A stretch of DNA of 64,000 nucleotides from Rotaria sp. Silwood1 (Eukaryota > Rotifera > Eurotatoria > Philodinida > Philodinidae), in NCBI GenBank assembly GCA_905250075.1, contig CAJNOP010000031.1:1705098-1769097 (forward strand), read 5' to 3'. Under the pieces are notes generated by a model. The model saw nothing but the letters and a program-made list of their open reading frames with translations, was not told the origin of the DNA and did not search any database. The position numbers and the translations under genes were made by a program. Shown one piece after another: positions 50,535 to 63,563 of the stretch; within the stretch, counting starts at the first letter, position 1; each line of letters begins with the position of its first letter.

Positions 50535-53500
50535 TTTGCTTGTGTATATATGGTTGGTCTAAATTGAATTATTTGTTATTCATTGATAATGATTATTATC
50601 TTAGTAAAGAGAAAAGTGAATGAGTGGTTGAAATATGATTTGCTCGTTTCTCTTTCTCTTTCTTCTTATATAATAATCATTATAGAGTTAGAGTTTTTTA
50701 AGACTCTTAATTTTAGGTGACTAATTTTGTTAGACGACAAATCAACACTTATACTTATTATATAGGATAGAAGAAGAGTAATAAATAATTGACGAAGGCA
50801 GATAAAATCTATAAACTACATGTCCGATGACTACTCGAACGCGAAACGAAGGAGACAACTTCGTTAGGGAAGAAGAGAAGTCGCAAGAGCTTCAGCTAAC
50901 GAATGAAATTTACTTCCATTAAGCTAATGTTGTTCCCACTCACTTATACTCACGAACGGCATAGCTCACAAGGCTCTTGAGAATCGATGCATTTCTTCCT
51001 TCTTCTTCTTTTTTTTCTTCGTCCCTCTAGTTTGGTTTCTCTTTCTTTTTCTTCTTTTATTTTGTCATCCAATAGAAAATTATTGAATGAGAAAGACTAG
51101 TTATTATTGGTTGATAAAATGAAAATAGACAAGAAACTTGTTTTTTAGAAAAAAAGAGGACGAAGAAGGAAAGATGTAAGAGAATAGAGTTTGTTTCTAA
51201 AGAAAAGAACGATATATTATTGATGTTCATGTTCGTTGAATTATTCGAGCAGATTTTGTGCTCGTTAGGGTGCTACCGACTGACCATCGATTCTCAGATG
51301 ACAATGCCGACGAACAAGTTGCATTAATTGAGCGATTGCCACAAGCGTTTTTTTTTTCTTCTCTTTCCTGTTCATCTGTCTAGCGCAATGCTTTAGGCAG
51401 AAGAGCTAAAGATTCTCACTTACTAGACCACCTACTGTGACCATTCGGTAAAAATAGAAACTGCCAAATGGCAGATACTTTCGGTTAAGTAAATGATTTT
51501 AAATTATAAATAGAAACTATTGACAGTACTTACGACATGAGAAAATGTGTGAAAGAATGACACATTATTCATTATTCTCATTTCATAGAAATTATTCTAA
51601 ATGGTAAGAGTGAAAATTTTCATTATAAAAGAAAATTAATATAAATTTCTCAAGAAATAAAAACAATTGAATGACATTGTAAATTTCTTTAGTGAAACCA
51701 GTAATGAAGATATTCTTTACTTGACAATATCAAATCTTGAATTTTCATAGATTGAACCAGCACTTGTGGATATTACGGTAAATTTTAGAATAAAAATTTT
51801 TTATGTAAATGATGCGAAGAAAAAAGAAATGGTTGTGATTTTATGCTCAAGTATATACAACTTTCTATTTTAATATCATGATAAAATATCCACTGAATAT
51901 GAGAGATTCTAACTGTAAGCTGCAATATCTTAATCTAACTTTGCCAGATTTATATTGCAATATTGATTTCAAATTATGATTGAACATATACACATATATG
52001 GATTTTTACGACAATTCAGGTGTTATAGGTTGTATGGGATACCACTATTATAATATTCATAATTTCAAATTTATACAAATCAAAAAATTTTCTTCAATCG
52101 AATAAAAACTTATGATTTTTGATTTTATTTCGAAGCAAGTTTAACTTGTTCTCTCAGATTTCTTAGTTGAAAATGCCTAAAGTAGAAAATTTGAAGCGAG
52201 CAACAATTGATTTATTTCATAACAGCTGTAGGGTGACGAAAATCAAAATGTGGAGAAGGTTCAGGCGACTTTTTCCAAAAAGGTAATTGAGTGCATAAAC
52301 ACGTTTTTAAAAGCGAGAAATGATAATTATATTTTCAATAAAAGAAAAAAACAATTTTCGCTAGGAAAAAATCTATAAGGGTTTTTGTTATTATTTAAAA
52401 CCTTCACATGATTTAGCTATTTGGTCCGACTATCGCTTTTTTTCTATCACATGCTAATGTATTGTACTCGATTGCTTGCATCTTTATTGGAGATATTTTG
52501 AGAAAGATCTTATAACAGGCCTAGATAGAGATGTGCGTGACCAAATTGTTTTGATTCTGCTTCCGACAATTTCTTTTCTAGTCGTCTCATTCTAGTTGGG
52601 ACAAAACTATTCCAGAATTTATTCGTATCATATCTAAAATAATTCTTCAATACTCTGTTTTTTTTTGTTTGTTGAGTCGATGATTAGCACTTTTTAGGTC
52701 AACTTTCTTGAACTTTGTTCTGATTCATATAACTTATAAAATGATTTGCATAAAATCATAGAATATATTAATATAAATTGAAGGTTCGGTCTCGGTTAAG
52801 TTTTATTTTTTGGTCCGCCGTATATTCAATTTAGATACGTTGAGTTTATTTTATTGTTAGTGGATTTTTTTATCGATCTTTTAGAAATAATATGTGTGTG
52901 ACAACTATTCAAAGCAACATGTATGCGTTCTACTTCACGACAGATTAGATTACTTTGTGAACGCTATGTTTATGATTTTGAGCTTTGCTTTCGTTTTCAA
53001 TTATTCTATGGTTCTTTATTTATTTTCTGCGTTCTCAATTGAATCTATCCTATGTATGATTTGATGTTGTTTTTCAAGTATTTGCTTTCTTTTGTTAATT
53101 CCATATGCTGTATTTTTTCTTTTTATATTTTTATTGGACAATCATGAGAACTAGTATGATAAAGCATATCATAAGAAAGAATGATACATGTTTCTTTTTC
53201 TTTTTTTTATTAATTGGATTTAAAATTTAAACTTTTCATATTTGACCAAAGCTCAAATCAATACATTCATATGGACTCAGTCAATCGATAGCTACATTTC
53301 ATGAAATAAAAGCTTTTGAGAATAGTTGAAAAGTTTTACAAAAATTGAATGTGCCTAAGAATATATTTCAAAAGCAAAGATCTAGTGAACACAATCAAGA
53401 TCATTAAAATAATCATGACTTGACTTTTTCTTCAGGTTATTTGAAATCAAAACAAAACAAAAAAACAACGAAAAGAGACTTATTCATTCTTATATAAACA

Positions 53501-53574
53501 TGCCATGAACGAACAATAGACGAAGGAAATAAAAATAAGGAGATAGGTGACATAAAATAACAAAGCATCGACTA
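50535..53574. other. Upstream region of PROP copy 1, 3 kb
   Basis: No coding sequence recognised. The first 800 bp (50600-51400) are less AT-rich and more varied than the rest, as expected for regulatory DNA of a developmental gene, but I cannot point to defined sites. Confidence 0.4.
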
Positions 53575-54294
53575 TCACAAGTCTTTATTTTTATCTGTTG
53601 TTGATTTGACATATTTATCTTTGACTTCATTAATACGTTTGATGAATTCTGATTTTTCAATAAAATCAGCAGCTTCACCCCAATCTGTTAAAATCTTTTT
53701 TAAATCTTTGACTTTAAGTTTATTTAAATCTACAGCATTAACATCAATTTGTTTTTCTAAAATTAAAACAAATTCTAATAAATAAATAAACATACAATTA
53801 TTAATATTTACCATATTTTAAATCACATATTTGTGGATTTGTTTTTGAAAGTCTTTCACGACAAATTTTTTCTACTGGTATACCCCATGAAAGTGGTTTA
53901 GATAGATCACCAATAGCATATGTAGCTGATGTTTCTAATGCTCCAATATAATAACACTAAAAAAGAATTTACTAATTGATTTTAAAATAAAAATGAAGTT
54001 TTTATTTACCAATCGATGTTCTTTTGAATCAACTTTAACTTTACTACAATATTTTTTAAATGTTTTTTCGATTTTTTCTACACTTGATTTTTCTTGTTCA
54101 TTTAAACTATCAGCAAATGTACTGATAGTTTTTATACAAACTAATATAAAATCAAAATTATGAATAGATATGAAATAATTTTGTTATATTTTTTTACCTT
54201 CGCAATGTTGTTCATCAACTGGTTTTTTTGATTGTACTAATGAAAAAGTACATACAATTACAATAAGAAGTATGGAATATGATAATAGTTGCAT
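53575..54294 (-). CDS. MANF: MANF/CDNF-family ER stress protein lacking the C-terminal CXXC
   Basis: Four exons: 54198-54294, 54010-54140, 53812-53956 and 53575-53756, giving 184 residues with a signal peptide (about 1-22). The saposin-like N-domain has its six cysteines (CEVC, KYC, RLCYYIGA, VEKIC, PQIC), and the C-terminal SAP-like domain has [29 protein letters not shown] and [10 protein letters not shown]. In other MANFs DWGE is followed by a CKGC motif; here it reads [11 protein letters not shown], one residue shorter and with no cysteine. The protein ends KNKDL, resembling the RTDL-type ER-retention signal of MANF. MANF is an ER-resident, secretable factor induced by unfolded-protein stress that binds GRP78/BiP. 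Acceptor-like AG 8 nt before the ATG. Confidence 0.92.
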
Positions 54295-55227
54295 AGTTTT
54301 AGCTAAAGTAACTTGAACAATAAAATAATAAATATGAGAATAATGTGGAAGTTTATTATTTGATTGCGAATTTATGTCGTGGCGAGAATAAAGTTGATGA
54401 TGTCAACCGTTGTCAAATGGTTATTTGACCTAATAAGAACCAATGAAAATCTTCTATGAGATTGCTTTAAATGTCGCTAGATTAATTAAATCGAGGAGGA
54501 TGTTGCAATAGAAATATTGTGAATTATGGTATCGAGTGTGAATCATAGCAATGCTCGATAATGTTTTGTCGTCGTAAACTGTTGACATAACGATTTTTTT
54601 ATTACACACTTCTAAGATTGTTAAATTCAGTGCATATTAACATATACTTTGGGACAATTTCATCTAGTACGGTAAAATTATTTCTTTATGTTGAAGAGTT
54701 ATAGGATATTTGATTGTTTGCCTCAAGAATGTGTCAGCGTTGACAGTTAGTTAATTTATTGAGGTAACCTTAATGTTGAGACTAAAGTATCGCATAAATG
54801 CAAGTATAAGTGTCTGAACGATGTATATTCAAGTATCTATATACGAAGTATATAGTGTACAAGTTTACAAGAGCGAATAATGGAATCCTGAGATATATAG
54901 AATAGTTCAAAAGTTATTTTAATGACGAGAAAATCAATCAAATTGATACTCCCCCTTTGGACTCATGCTACACTTACAAAGAGGATGCTTTGATGAGATT
55001 AGTAAAAATCTGAAAAGGTTCGTTCTCATGAGACTTTGAAGTTGATGAAGAAACCTTTCTATGTGCCCAATTTCTAGTCGACTGAGATAATGTTCGTTTG
55101 ATAAGTACTAGTGAGTAGTGAAAAAATCTCAAATGATTTGGTTGTCTCGGTTTACCTTTTTGTGATGTAGAAATTCGACTAGATTCTATAACAAAAAGCT
55201 TTGTTTTCTCTCAGATCACGTGGAAAA
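54295..55227. other. Gap between MANF and the ACGCGT element
   Basis: No gene. A possible fossil LTR-retrotransposon remnant is at about 54690-55060; otherwise nothing recognised. Confidence 0.4.
54690..55060 (-). mobile_element. Possible fossil remnant of a Copia-type LTR retrotransposon
   Basis: On the minus strand a purine tract AAAGGGGGAG resembling a Copia-type polypurine tract is followed by sequence with a TATA-like and an AATAAA-like motif, as in an LTR. No intact coding region is seen and no second LTR was found. It is broken and old; the call is tentative. Confidence 0.22.
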
Positions 55228-55411
55228 CTCATGTAACCATTTTTAGGGTTTGTGACGCGTTTCCGAGCGTTTGTGCAATATAACGTGACGCGTTAAAACG
55301 CATCCAAAATGCAACATTTTAGGGCGTTCAAACGCGTTTCATTCAATAAACGCATCTACACTGGTTTAAATTCGTGCGTTTAATTTATTCCCAAAAAAAT
55401 AAAAAATAATC

Positions 55412-55460
55412 ATCACCTGTATCGGAATCGAACCGACGCACCATAGCGAGCTATGATATA
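55412..55460 (-). pseudogene. Truncated tRNA-like sequence
   Basis: Minus strand: a box A-like TAGCTCGCTATGGTGC runs straight into a perfect box B-like GTCGGTTCGATTCCGAT (T-stem pairs fully). The anticodon arm is missing. It lies inside the ACGCGT element. Confidence 0.35.
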
Positions 55461-55506
55461 AGCCTCAAATCCTGTGAGAAACCGAATGGCAATTTTTCAG
55501 CGATAA

Positions 55507-55580
55507 CTTTGACTGAGATTTGAACACGCGACCAATTGATTGCCAACCAAGCACAACTAGCTCTGAGCCATCCAAGACTT
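55507..55580 (-). pseudogene. tRNA-like sequence, degenerate
   Basis: Minus strand: box A-like TGGCTCAGAGCTAGTTGTGC, an anticodon loop-like TTGGCAA (GGC) on a four-pair stem, and box B-like GTGTTCAAATCTC with poor stem pairing. Length fits a tRNA but acceptor and T stems are weak, so probably a relic or tRNA-derived repeat. Confidence 0.3.
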
Positions 55581-56798
55581 GAAAGTGTTTTTATATCATT
55601 GAACCAAATGAATAATTCTTTTTTCTATTTTTAATATAAGATTTCACAATGTAAATATTGTGATTAATCTTTACTTCGTGAAATAATTATAAATAAAATA
55701 TTTAAATTTATAATATCTATAAAATATAAAATTTACATTTATAAAATAAAAATTAAGATTTTAAGATTTTAATTTTAAAAAATGAACATTTTTTTATTTA
55801 TTTTTATTTTGTAAATATTATAAATATGAATATTTTATTTATCTGTATTTCATAAAATAATCATATATAAAATATTTATATTTATGATATTTATCAAATA
55901 AAATATTTACATTTACAAGGTAAAATCCTTATTTTTATAAAATAAAGAAAATGAAATTCGTTATTTTTGAAAAAATGGAGAAATTAAAGAATGAAAATAG
56001 TTTATTTAAAGTTAGACAATCATACAGTTTAAAATGAAGATGATACAGTTTTCTCCGAAATATCTGGAAAAAATAAAATCTTAGATTTTTACGGGAAAAA
56101 AATTTAGCAAATATTTATTTTCTAAAAATGAAAGACCCATTTTTTTTTTACTTTGTAAAACCAAATAAAAGGCCAGTTATTATTATATCTTTACATATAA
56201 ACAAAACTATTTGTAATAGTATTATTTTTTTTTAAATGTAGAAAACTTATAATTTGAACAATATTTTTAATTTTAAATAATTCAAACATCGTTATATATA
56301 TATTGACAATTCAACACTCATCAACTTATTTCAAACAAAAAAAAGGAAATTTTTTGTCATCTACTCAACAAAAAATAGTAAATTTAAATTAAAAAAATCA
56401 GCTTCTTTTTCGCATTCCTTTTTTTTCAAATAATGCCAATAAATATTCAATATATTTTGACTAACACAAATTAGAAATAATAAAGAAAAATCATTTTTAG
56501 CGGCTGATAAATAGCTTCCTTTAATTATTGAGTATAATTCTAAACGCATCAAAAGATCTGGAGCAGAACAACGCGTTTCGAACGAAAACTAAAACGCATG
56601 TGTACGCGTTTATCTCAGTTTTTGCTATCAAGCTCATAGTACTCTTTAAACGCGTTCAAAACGAACGCGTTTCCATTATTCTTTAATACAAAAACGCGTC
56701 GAAACGCCGACATTTTCAATAAAAACGCGTCAGAACGCCAATGTTTTCAACAGAAACGCATCTAGCCGCGTTCATTGTGCGTTTCGTGGTTACATGGG

Positions 56799-59425
56799 AA
56801 TCATCGATTTTCTAGTCTTGACTTCAAACTTTGCATGAACTGAATTCTCATTGAGATTAGTTGGTTGTACAACTTGTATTTCTTTTCTAGAGATGTAAAT
56901 ATATGGACAAAATTTGCTTTTACATATGAGACAATTTCGAATATTGAATATCTCAGAATAGATGGCACTATAAAAACTACAATTTGCATAATCAATTAAT
57001 TTAATTGCAAATTTTATTTCTGTAAATTTTGAAATCGAAAGTCGATTTTCCACGTTATCTGAAAGGGATCATAGCTTTTCGTTAAAGAATTCAGTAAAAT
57101 AATGATGTCTCAAGAACGAACATCTGAAAAAACCAAACCACTTTCTACTTTTCTAACAGTTACTAGTATTCATCAAATAAACATCGTGTTGGTTTTTTTG
57201 GCTACAAAGTTTAGAATATTCTAAGGATCGTTAGACCTATCTAGATGGAGAACGTTCCAGGTCGAAATTCCATTATTTGTTTTTTCAGTGAATATTAAGA
57301 AAAAGCAAACTGATTTCTATGTTAGAAATTATTAAAATATTTTTAAGGATACGAACCATAACTGAAAGTAGTTAAAAGTTATCGGAAGCCATCAGAATTC
57401 ATTAGAAACTAATGAAAGCCACTCTGCATTATAGAAACTCTCCAGTAAATAGATTAAAATTCCCAATGGCTTCTTTTGATTTCTAATAAGTTTTTATAAT
57501 TTTCCTTTATTTCTAAGCATTTTTTATTATTCTTATTGGATTGCGGTTAACAAATAAACACTAATTTTCAGTGATAGAAATCACCTGAGATCAAAGAAAG
57601 CCGTTTGTTCCCCCCCTTGAAGAAAATTTAATCAATCTGTAGTAATAGAAAAAAAAACAAGCATGTCGTGCTTTTCTGGAAAATTGATTTGTAAGACGAG
57701 AACTAAATCAAACTAAAGTTGTATGCATCGATAGAGAAATCAGTACTCTATTTAGTCGTATATTGATGTTAAAAAAAGCAATTCTTAAACGATTTCCTTT
57801 TAGGAAAAAAATCAGTTCACATGAAAAGTTCTAGAAGTTATCAGGTTTGTTATAAAACAATTAATGAGTCTAACGGCAAAAATAGCTGTTTGAAACGGTC
57901 ACGAATATTCTATTTATTTCTATAAAAATAAAAATTTTCAATATTAAGTGATGCTTCTCGAAGAAAAATAATTGATGAATGATGTCAAAACTGCACGAGA
58001 CAAAAAATGTTTGTCAACCATTTTTCAAAATTAATTGAATTTTGATACATGATACCAGTCAAACAAAATGAAAATAATGTGATTCAATAGAGTAATCAAT
58101 ACTTTACTCAACTACATAGAAATAAATAACTTCCAAGCTTTTAGTAAAAGACAAAAAACTAAACAGAAGTATTTAAAAGAACGTACTCACTCTGTAGAAC
58201 TGCTAAAATACAAACAGTCAATGAATAGATGTCAAATCTCGAAATCGGACCATTTTTTTGACGGCTCGAATCGGTCAGACTTAAAACGGTACTATTAAAA
58301 ACAAATTTTTTTTGTAAAAGGATTTCTAAACGATGGAATTCCATAATCAACGATCACGAGTTGAATAAGATAGAATAATTTTAATACTTGAAAAAAACAA
58401 CAAGAGACATAAACTTCTTGAAGATCATCGTTTATCAACAAAAGCTTTCATGAGTAAAATGCCTGTTGAAGGATTTCTAATAGTCAGATCGATCACTATT
58501 TTAAGATACGCTTAACACTGTTCAACTTCTATAACACTTTTATTACTTAATGCAGTGATAGTGTACTTGACCAATATATATGAGGAATGCCATGAAAGCG
58601 AATAAAAATTCTAATTTCATTTATTAGCTGAATAATTCCAAAACGTTTGCATAAAAAAATATTCCCGGTTGTTATCAATAACGAAATGCAACATTCATGT
58701 AAGAAATTGTTGAGGAAAAATCTGAATAGAATCGAATATTTTTTAACTAAAAACCGATTATATGGCACTATTCAATTCGGTTTTTTTCAGCTTTGAAGAT
58801 ATATTTCTATTGATTCTAGTCTATTTTGATCGATTTATATCTAGTTTTATCAACTGAAACTGGTTCTTTTTAAATTCAATTATAAAAGACTAAAACCAAA
58901 TGAAATCTATCCGTAAAGTTGCAAAATAAGATTTTTTCTGTTTTTTTTTTACGCGAGAAATCTTTCTTGCAAGAAAATAAATAAAGTTCGAGGCAAGCCA
59001 TCTATTTCGAGCTTTCCTAGTTATATTTAATCTCAATAAAATGATTTCTAGTTACTTTGCATACTGGTTTGAACTTAACGAAGAATAAATTAGATTCTGA
59101 GACAAAAAAGCACTATCGTTCAAAGTTCAACACTCAACATGCAAAGTTATTTTCAACACTTTAAAATACACGCAAGCTCTGAGCTTTTATTGAAACATTT
59201 TAATAACTGAATTTATCTGAAATAAAAAAAGATTATCTGATTTATCTGCATGCATTGCAGTAAATATAAAACAAATGTGCTTTGATTTCATGCTAACTCT
59301 TATCTTGCAAATAATTGCACTTGACTTGTATATTTGCTAATCTTCTTATATGTTCTTTTTAGATTATTATGATTTTATTTTTATTTTGTATTTATTCTTG
59401 ATAAAAAAAAAACTCTTTTCTAAAA
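56799..59425. other. Intergenic DNA upstream of PTPDC1, with repeat copy B
   Basis: Contains copy B of the dispersed repeat (58190-58790). The rest is AT-rich without genes; short frames near 56801-57053 are unsupported. A pyrimidine tract ending in AG near 59362 precedes the PTPDC1 start by about 64 nt. Confidence 0.45.
58190..58790. repeat. Dispersed repeat copy B (unclassified)
   Basis: Collinear with 12240-12860 in the same orientation over about 600 bp, with substitutions and small gaps throughout. Shared blocks include gg(t/c)actattaaaa, gatcacgag, aacttcttgaaga and ttattagctgaa...cgtttgcat. Neither copy has visible terminal repeats. Confidence 0.55.
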
Positions 59426-62400
59426 ATGACAACATCAGCATCATCTGAAACAAGTGAAAATTATGAAGAAGATATATTGACTATTACAGCTGATGCTTCA
59501 GCACTTGCATTAGATGATAAAAATTTAAATTCTGAAACAATATCAAATGATAATTCAAATCTCGATGATGTTTCTTCTCTCAGTTCTAATAGTAGTGATC
59601 AAAATACACATAATCATAATGAAACTCATATTATGCGTCCATTTATTGATCCCGGTTTAGTCGCACAAAAATGTAAAACTGCTCATGAAACGTGGTTGAG
59701 TGATTTTGTTTCACCTACATCAGCACCAGAAAGTGCTTATTCACCATTATCTCAAGCATTTAAAAAATTATTACCTGAACGAACTGCTTGCCGATTAGGT
59801 AAGTTATTATCGATGTTACTATGTAATTCATCTCGATATTTTTCGAATATCTCAAGAACGAAAGTAGCTATAAATCTGCAGTTTTTATCATTTTGAAGAC
59901 AAGTGCAGGAGAAGTGAAGCTTCGTTGAAATATCTAGTCTATGTATTGGTGAAGCTAATGAGTTTTTACTTTAGATTTTGATTAGAGATTTTTGAGAGAA
60001 CTCTCTTAACTAACAATGAGTTTCAACTTAGCGAATCGATAGCGAACACATTTCTGTTTCGGTCTACACAAGCTCGAACCTTCTACCTAATTCCTATCAG
60101 GAGTGATAAGCGTTTATGGAAAACTTGAAATCAGTTACCTGACTACTAGTTACTCTAAATTATGCTAAGTTTATTGTATTTGTCTATGCTGAGTCCAGTA
60201 TTAACGTTAGAATGGGTATATTCAAAACCTTGTCTTTCCAACGTCAGATCGTTTCAAAACTAAAAGTAAATACTAACGTTATCAGTCCAGTCTAGACGAA
60301 TATACAAATTTCAATACAGTTTAGAATAACTAATAGTCAGTTAGCTGATTTCGAGGCTACCAATAAAACGTTTATAACTCTTAAATAAAATAAGCTAAGA
60401 GAGCCAGCTTTGTATAGATCGGTAACAAAATGTCTTCGCTGCCGATTCTTTATATTGGAACTGGTTGTTAGTTTAAGAAGGTTTTGTGAAAACTTCTGAT
60501 TAAAAATTACAGTAAAAAACCACCAGCCTGATCAATACGTAGTTCAAATAATTCAGCAATGTTTTCTCCCTGCATTTTTCTTATGAGTGGTGAAAAGCGT
60601 AGCTTTCTAATTACTTTCGTTCTCGAGATTTTCAAAAAATATCGAGGTGCGGTATATTTTGGTGACAAGAATAGTAAGATTAAAATTTAGGTTGTCGAGG
60701 GGCTAGTTGTAAATATGAAAGATCAGATTACTGGCGTCCAGAACAAATGGCTATTGATGGAATTTTTTCACATTGGTAAAGGTTTTCTAATGAATGAAAC
60801 TGTTGCTGTGAAAATAACAATAATTTATTTAGGATCACTAATAATATCTTAGCATGTTCACGTCCAACTGCGCGTCATTCTGATTTGAAGAAATTATTTT
60901 ACGAGTAAATTTTCTCTTCAGAATAAAGGTGAAAAATTCTTTCGTGTTTGTTTTTTGCTCATTTTTTAGAGCAGGTATTCGTGCTATATTTAATTTAGAA
61001 TCACCTGATGAACATATTTTTTGTGGTCACGGAAATCATTCATCAGGTTTTTCTTATGATCCAAGTGAATTTATGGATGCAGGAAGTAAGATTAAATAAT
61101 TATTTGATTATATTTTAATTAATCTAATTTTAATTCTTTGTCTTGTAAAAAAAAAAGTTTTTGTTTATAATTACGCTATGGAAGATTATGGAACAGTTAG
61201 AGTTGAAACCATACTTGACATTATGAAAGTTATGAGTTTTGCTATGAAACAAGGAAAAGTATGTTTGTTTGTTGTTAAAAAGAAAACAATAACAAAAGAG
61301 TTACATGTAGATTGCAGTACATTGTCATGCTGGTCTTGGTCGTACAGGTTTTGTTATTTGTTCATATCTTGTACATGAATATCGAATGTCTGCTCATCAA
61401 TCAATTCATTATATTCGTGCAAAACGACCAGGCAGTGTACAAATGACAAAACAAATCCAAGGTATCGTATTCATAAGCTAATGATTATTTTAGAAATATT
61501 AAGAGGTTTTTTTCTTGCCTAATTTTATTAAGTTGTGGAAGAATATGAACAATATCTAATTCCAAAGCGACTCGTTTTTACTGATTGGTTAGTATTTTCT
61601 TAAATTTTTTATTTATTTATTTATCTATAATTAATCTCTTTTAGTGCGGATGTAAATGATGCACTTCCATTGGATATACACTTGAAAAATCAACAAGCTT
61701 TTATTCATGGTCGTGATGCATATATCTATAGATATATTCCAAGAGTAAGACTAATTGTTTTAAGTCAAATCAGTTGAAGAAGTGATTCATATGTGTTTGA
61801 ATTCTCAAAGCTATTTCCATTATATTTCCATAGATTAGTTCATCAATTATGATTGTTTGTATACATCAGTATTCAAATTGAGATTATGACCAATCTTGAA
61901 TCCGAGTACAAGTTTTCTGTGAAAACTGAATTAATCTCTAGATCAATATTGAATTCGAATTCTTGTCAGTGAACTGTGATAAAATGATAGCATTTCAGCT
62001 ATTACAGTCATCGATAGATTAAATAAATTAGGGCTCGTGAATTTATGGATGATTGTCCATAAAAGAACAGTTTTGATGGAAATTTGTCTATAATTGCTTG
62101 AGTCTAAACTTCATTTCTCTATTGATAATTGCAATTTATAAAACGGTGAATCACATGGGACACATTCTATTCAAGCATAGAATGTCAACATGTATAATGG
62201 ATGAAATCATGAGGTTTATATTTATAACTTCCTCAAAACCTAAGCCTTTCGATAACAGGCATATAGTGCTAATAGTTCATATGAATTCTTTATAAGATGT
62301 ATAAAGACGAGATCTAGCAACTGATTTACAATAAAGGAGAAAATACCAGATTTGATTTGCTTCAATGCAATTGGAATTTATGTGATTTTTGGAAGCTTTC

Positions 62401-63563
62401 TCTCTTGCTATCAATAAATCTGACTTGTTCTGTCTGGCATTCTTTTGATCGAATCTCAATAGTTGTTTTTGGTTATAACATACTATAATAACTGATAACA
62501 TCAATTCGATTCCATCAAAAAAAAAATTCATTCCATTTAAGTTTGAAATTTCAATTGAATTTTTGTATCCTTTATTTTGTAACAAAATAAATGATTTGTA
62601 TTCTTCAATATATATTATTCTATTCAGGTAATATTTGTATGTGCTGCTCGTTTAATCGAATTATGTACAGGCTATGTGATAGATACAATTTTAGTTACTA
62701 TTAATCGTCGAAAAAATGATAAACCTGTATTTGTTCGTGAAAATCTCCAAAGATTAACTGAAGAAGAAAAAGCGACATGGTTGGATTTTGCACCATCATT
62801 TTTCTATGAACATGAACGTCTATCACATAATGATTTTAGTCCCTATAAACAAATAATTAAGTGTATGATTACGTCAATTCGAGAAGATTTTCTTACATCA
62901 GAACAACAAACGAAAATTTTTTCATGGAAACAAAAAATAAATAAAACAAATAATGGTATTGATGAAATTTTTGAAGAAACTGATCCATGTGTAATCAGTG
63001 GACTCTTATGGTCATGGTTAAGATTATTAAAAGTAATAAAACAAAATTTTTTATCCAGTAAAATAAAATAATCATCCTTATTTTAGTATCCAGTTATTAC
63101 AAATGAAGATTTTCAATTATTTACTAAAACAGACGTTGAAGAACCATTAAAAGTTTTATCCAATTTAAATAAAGTAATTTAAAAGTTTTTTTTTTGAAAA
63201 TTTTGTTTTTTTAAACATATATATATCCATTTATAGTTTCAACGTGGTACAATTGAATTACTTGCAAAAATGTTTGCTTATATTCGTCGATTTACTATTG
63301 ATAATGAAGATCGTTTATTAGTTTATTGTATAATACATTTTCTTACTCATCGTCCATTGGTTGATACAAGTGAATTCAAACAATTAACAATAGGTTATGA
63401 TAAAATAAGTTTATTTCTTACATCTGAACAAGCAAATTATCAAGATAAAGCACGACAAAGTACTATTGAACATATTGTTAGTAATGCTGGTCTAACTCGA
63501 GAATTATTAGAAAATCTTGAAGTATTTTTCATTGGTGTTGCGAATCAATTTCAACAAAATTAA
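59426..63563 (+). CDS. PTPDC1: Protein tyrosine phosphatase domain-containing protein 1
   Basis: Eleven exons: 59426-59798, 60691-60775, 60833-60904, 60970-61085, 61158-61258, 61311-61461, 61533-61587, 61645-61744, 62628-63032, 63087-63173 and 63237-63563; all in frame, giving 623 residues. After an acidic, Ser/Asn-rich N-terminus (1-120) comes a CDC14/KAP-like dual-specificity phosphatase domain with CKYERSDYW, ILACSRPT, GIRAIFNLESPDEH and the active-site loop HCHAGLGRTG, where Cys254 and Arg260 are the catalytic residues, then RAKRPGSVQ. All features match PTPDC1, a centrosome/cilium-associated phosphatase needed for normal cilium length. The C-terminal 300 residues are conserved in length but without a named domain. 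Introns 1 (892 bp) and 8 (883 bp) are long; the other introns are 48-72 nt. Confidence 0.92.

Larger units (their letters stand above)
55228..56798. mobile_element. Inverted-repeat element with ACGCGT clusters at both ends
   Basis: Ends match as a 12-bp inverted repeat with one mismatch (C(T/C)CATGTAACCA). Next to each end lies a cluster of ACGCGTT/AACGCGTTT/GGCGTT motifs: left 55255-55380 (three ACGCGT) and right 56545-56785 (six ACGCGT), including two near-tandem units of about 31 bp at about 56680-56745. Such subterminal motif arrays are typical of hAT and other cut-and-paste elements, where they bind transposase. The interior holds tRNA-like sequences (55412-55580) and very AT-rich DNA, with no transposase. 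I find no clear target duplication. Confidence 0.6.

Noticed and set aside
62098-62585. Open frames on both strands within PTPDC1 intron 8
   Set aside because: They lie in an intron between well-supported exons and show no domain.
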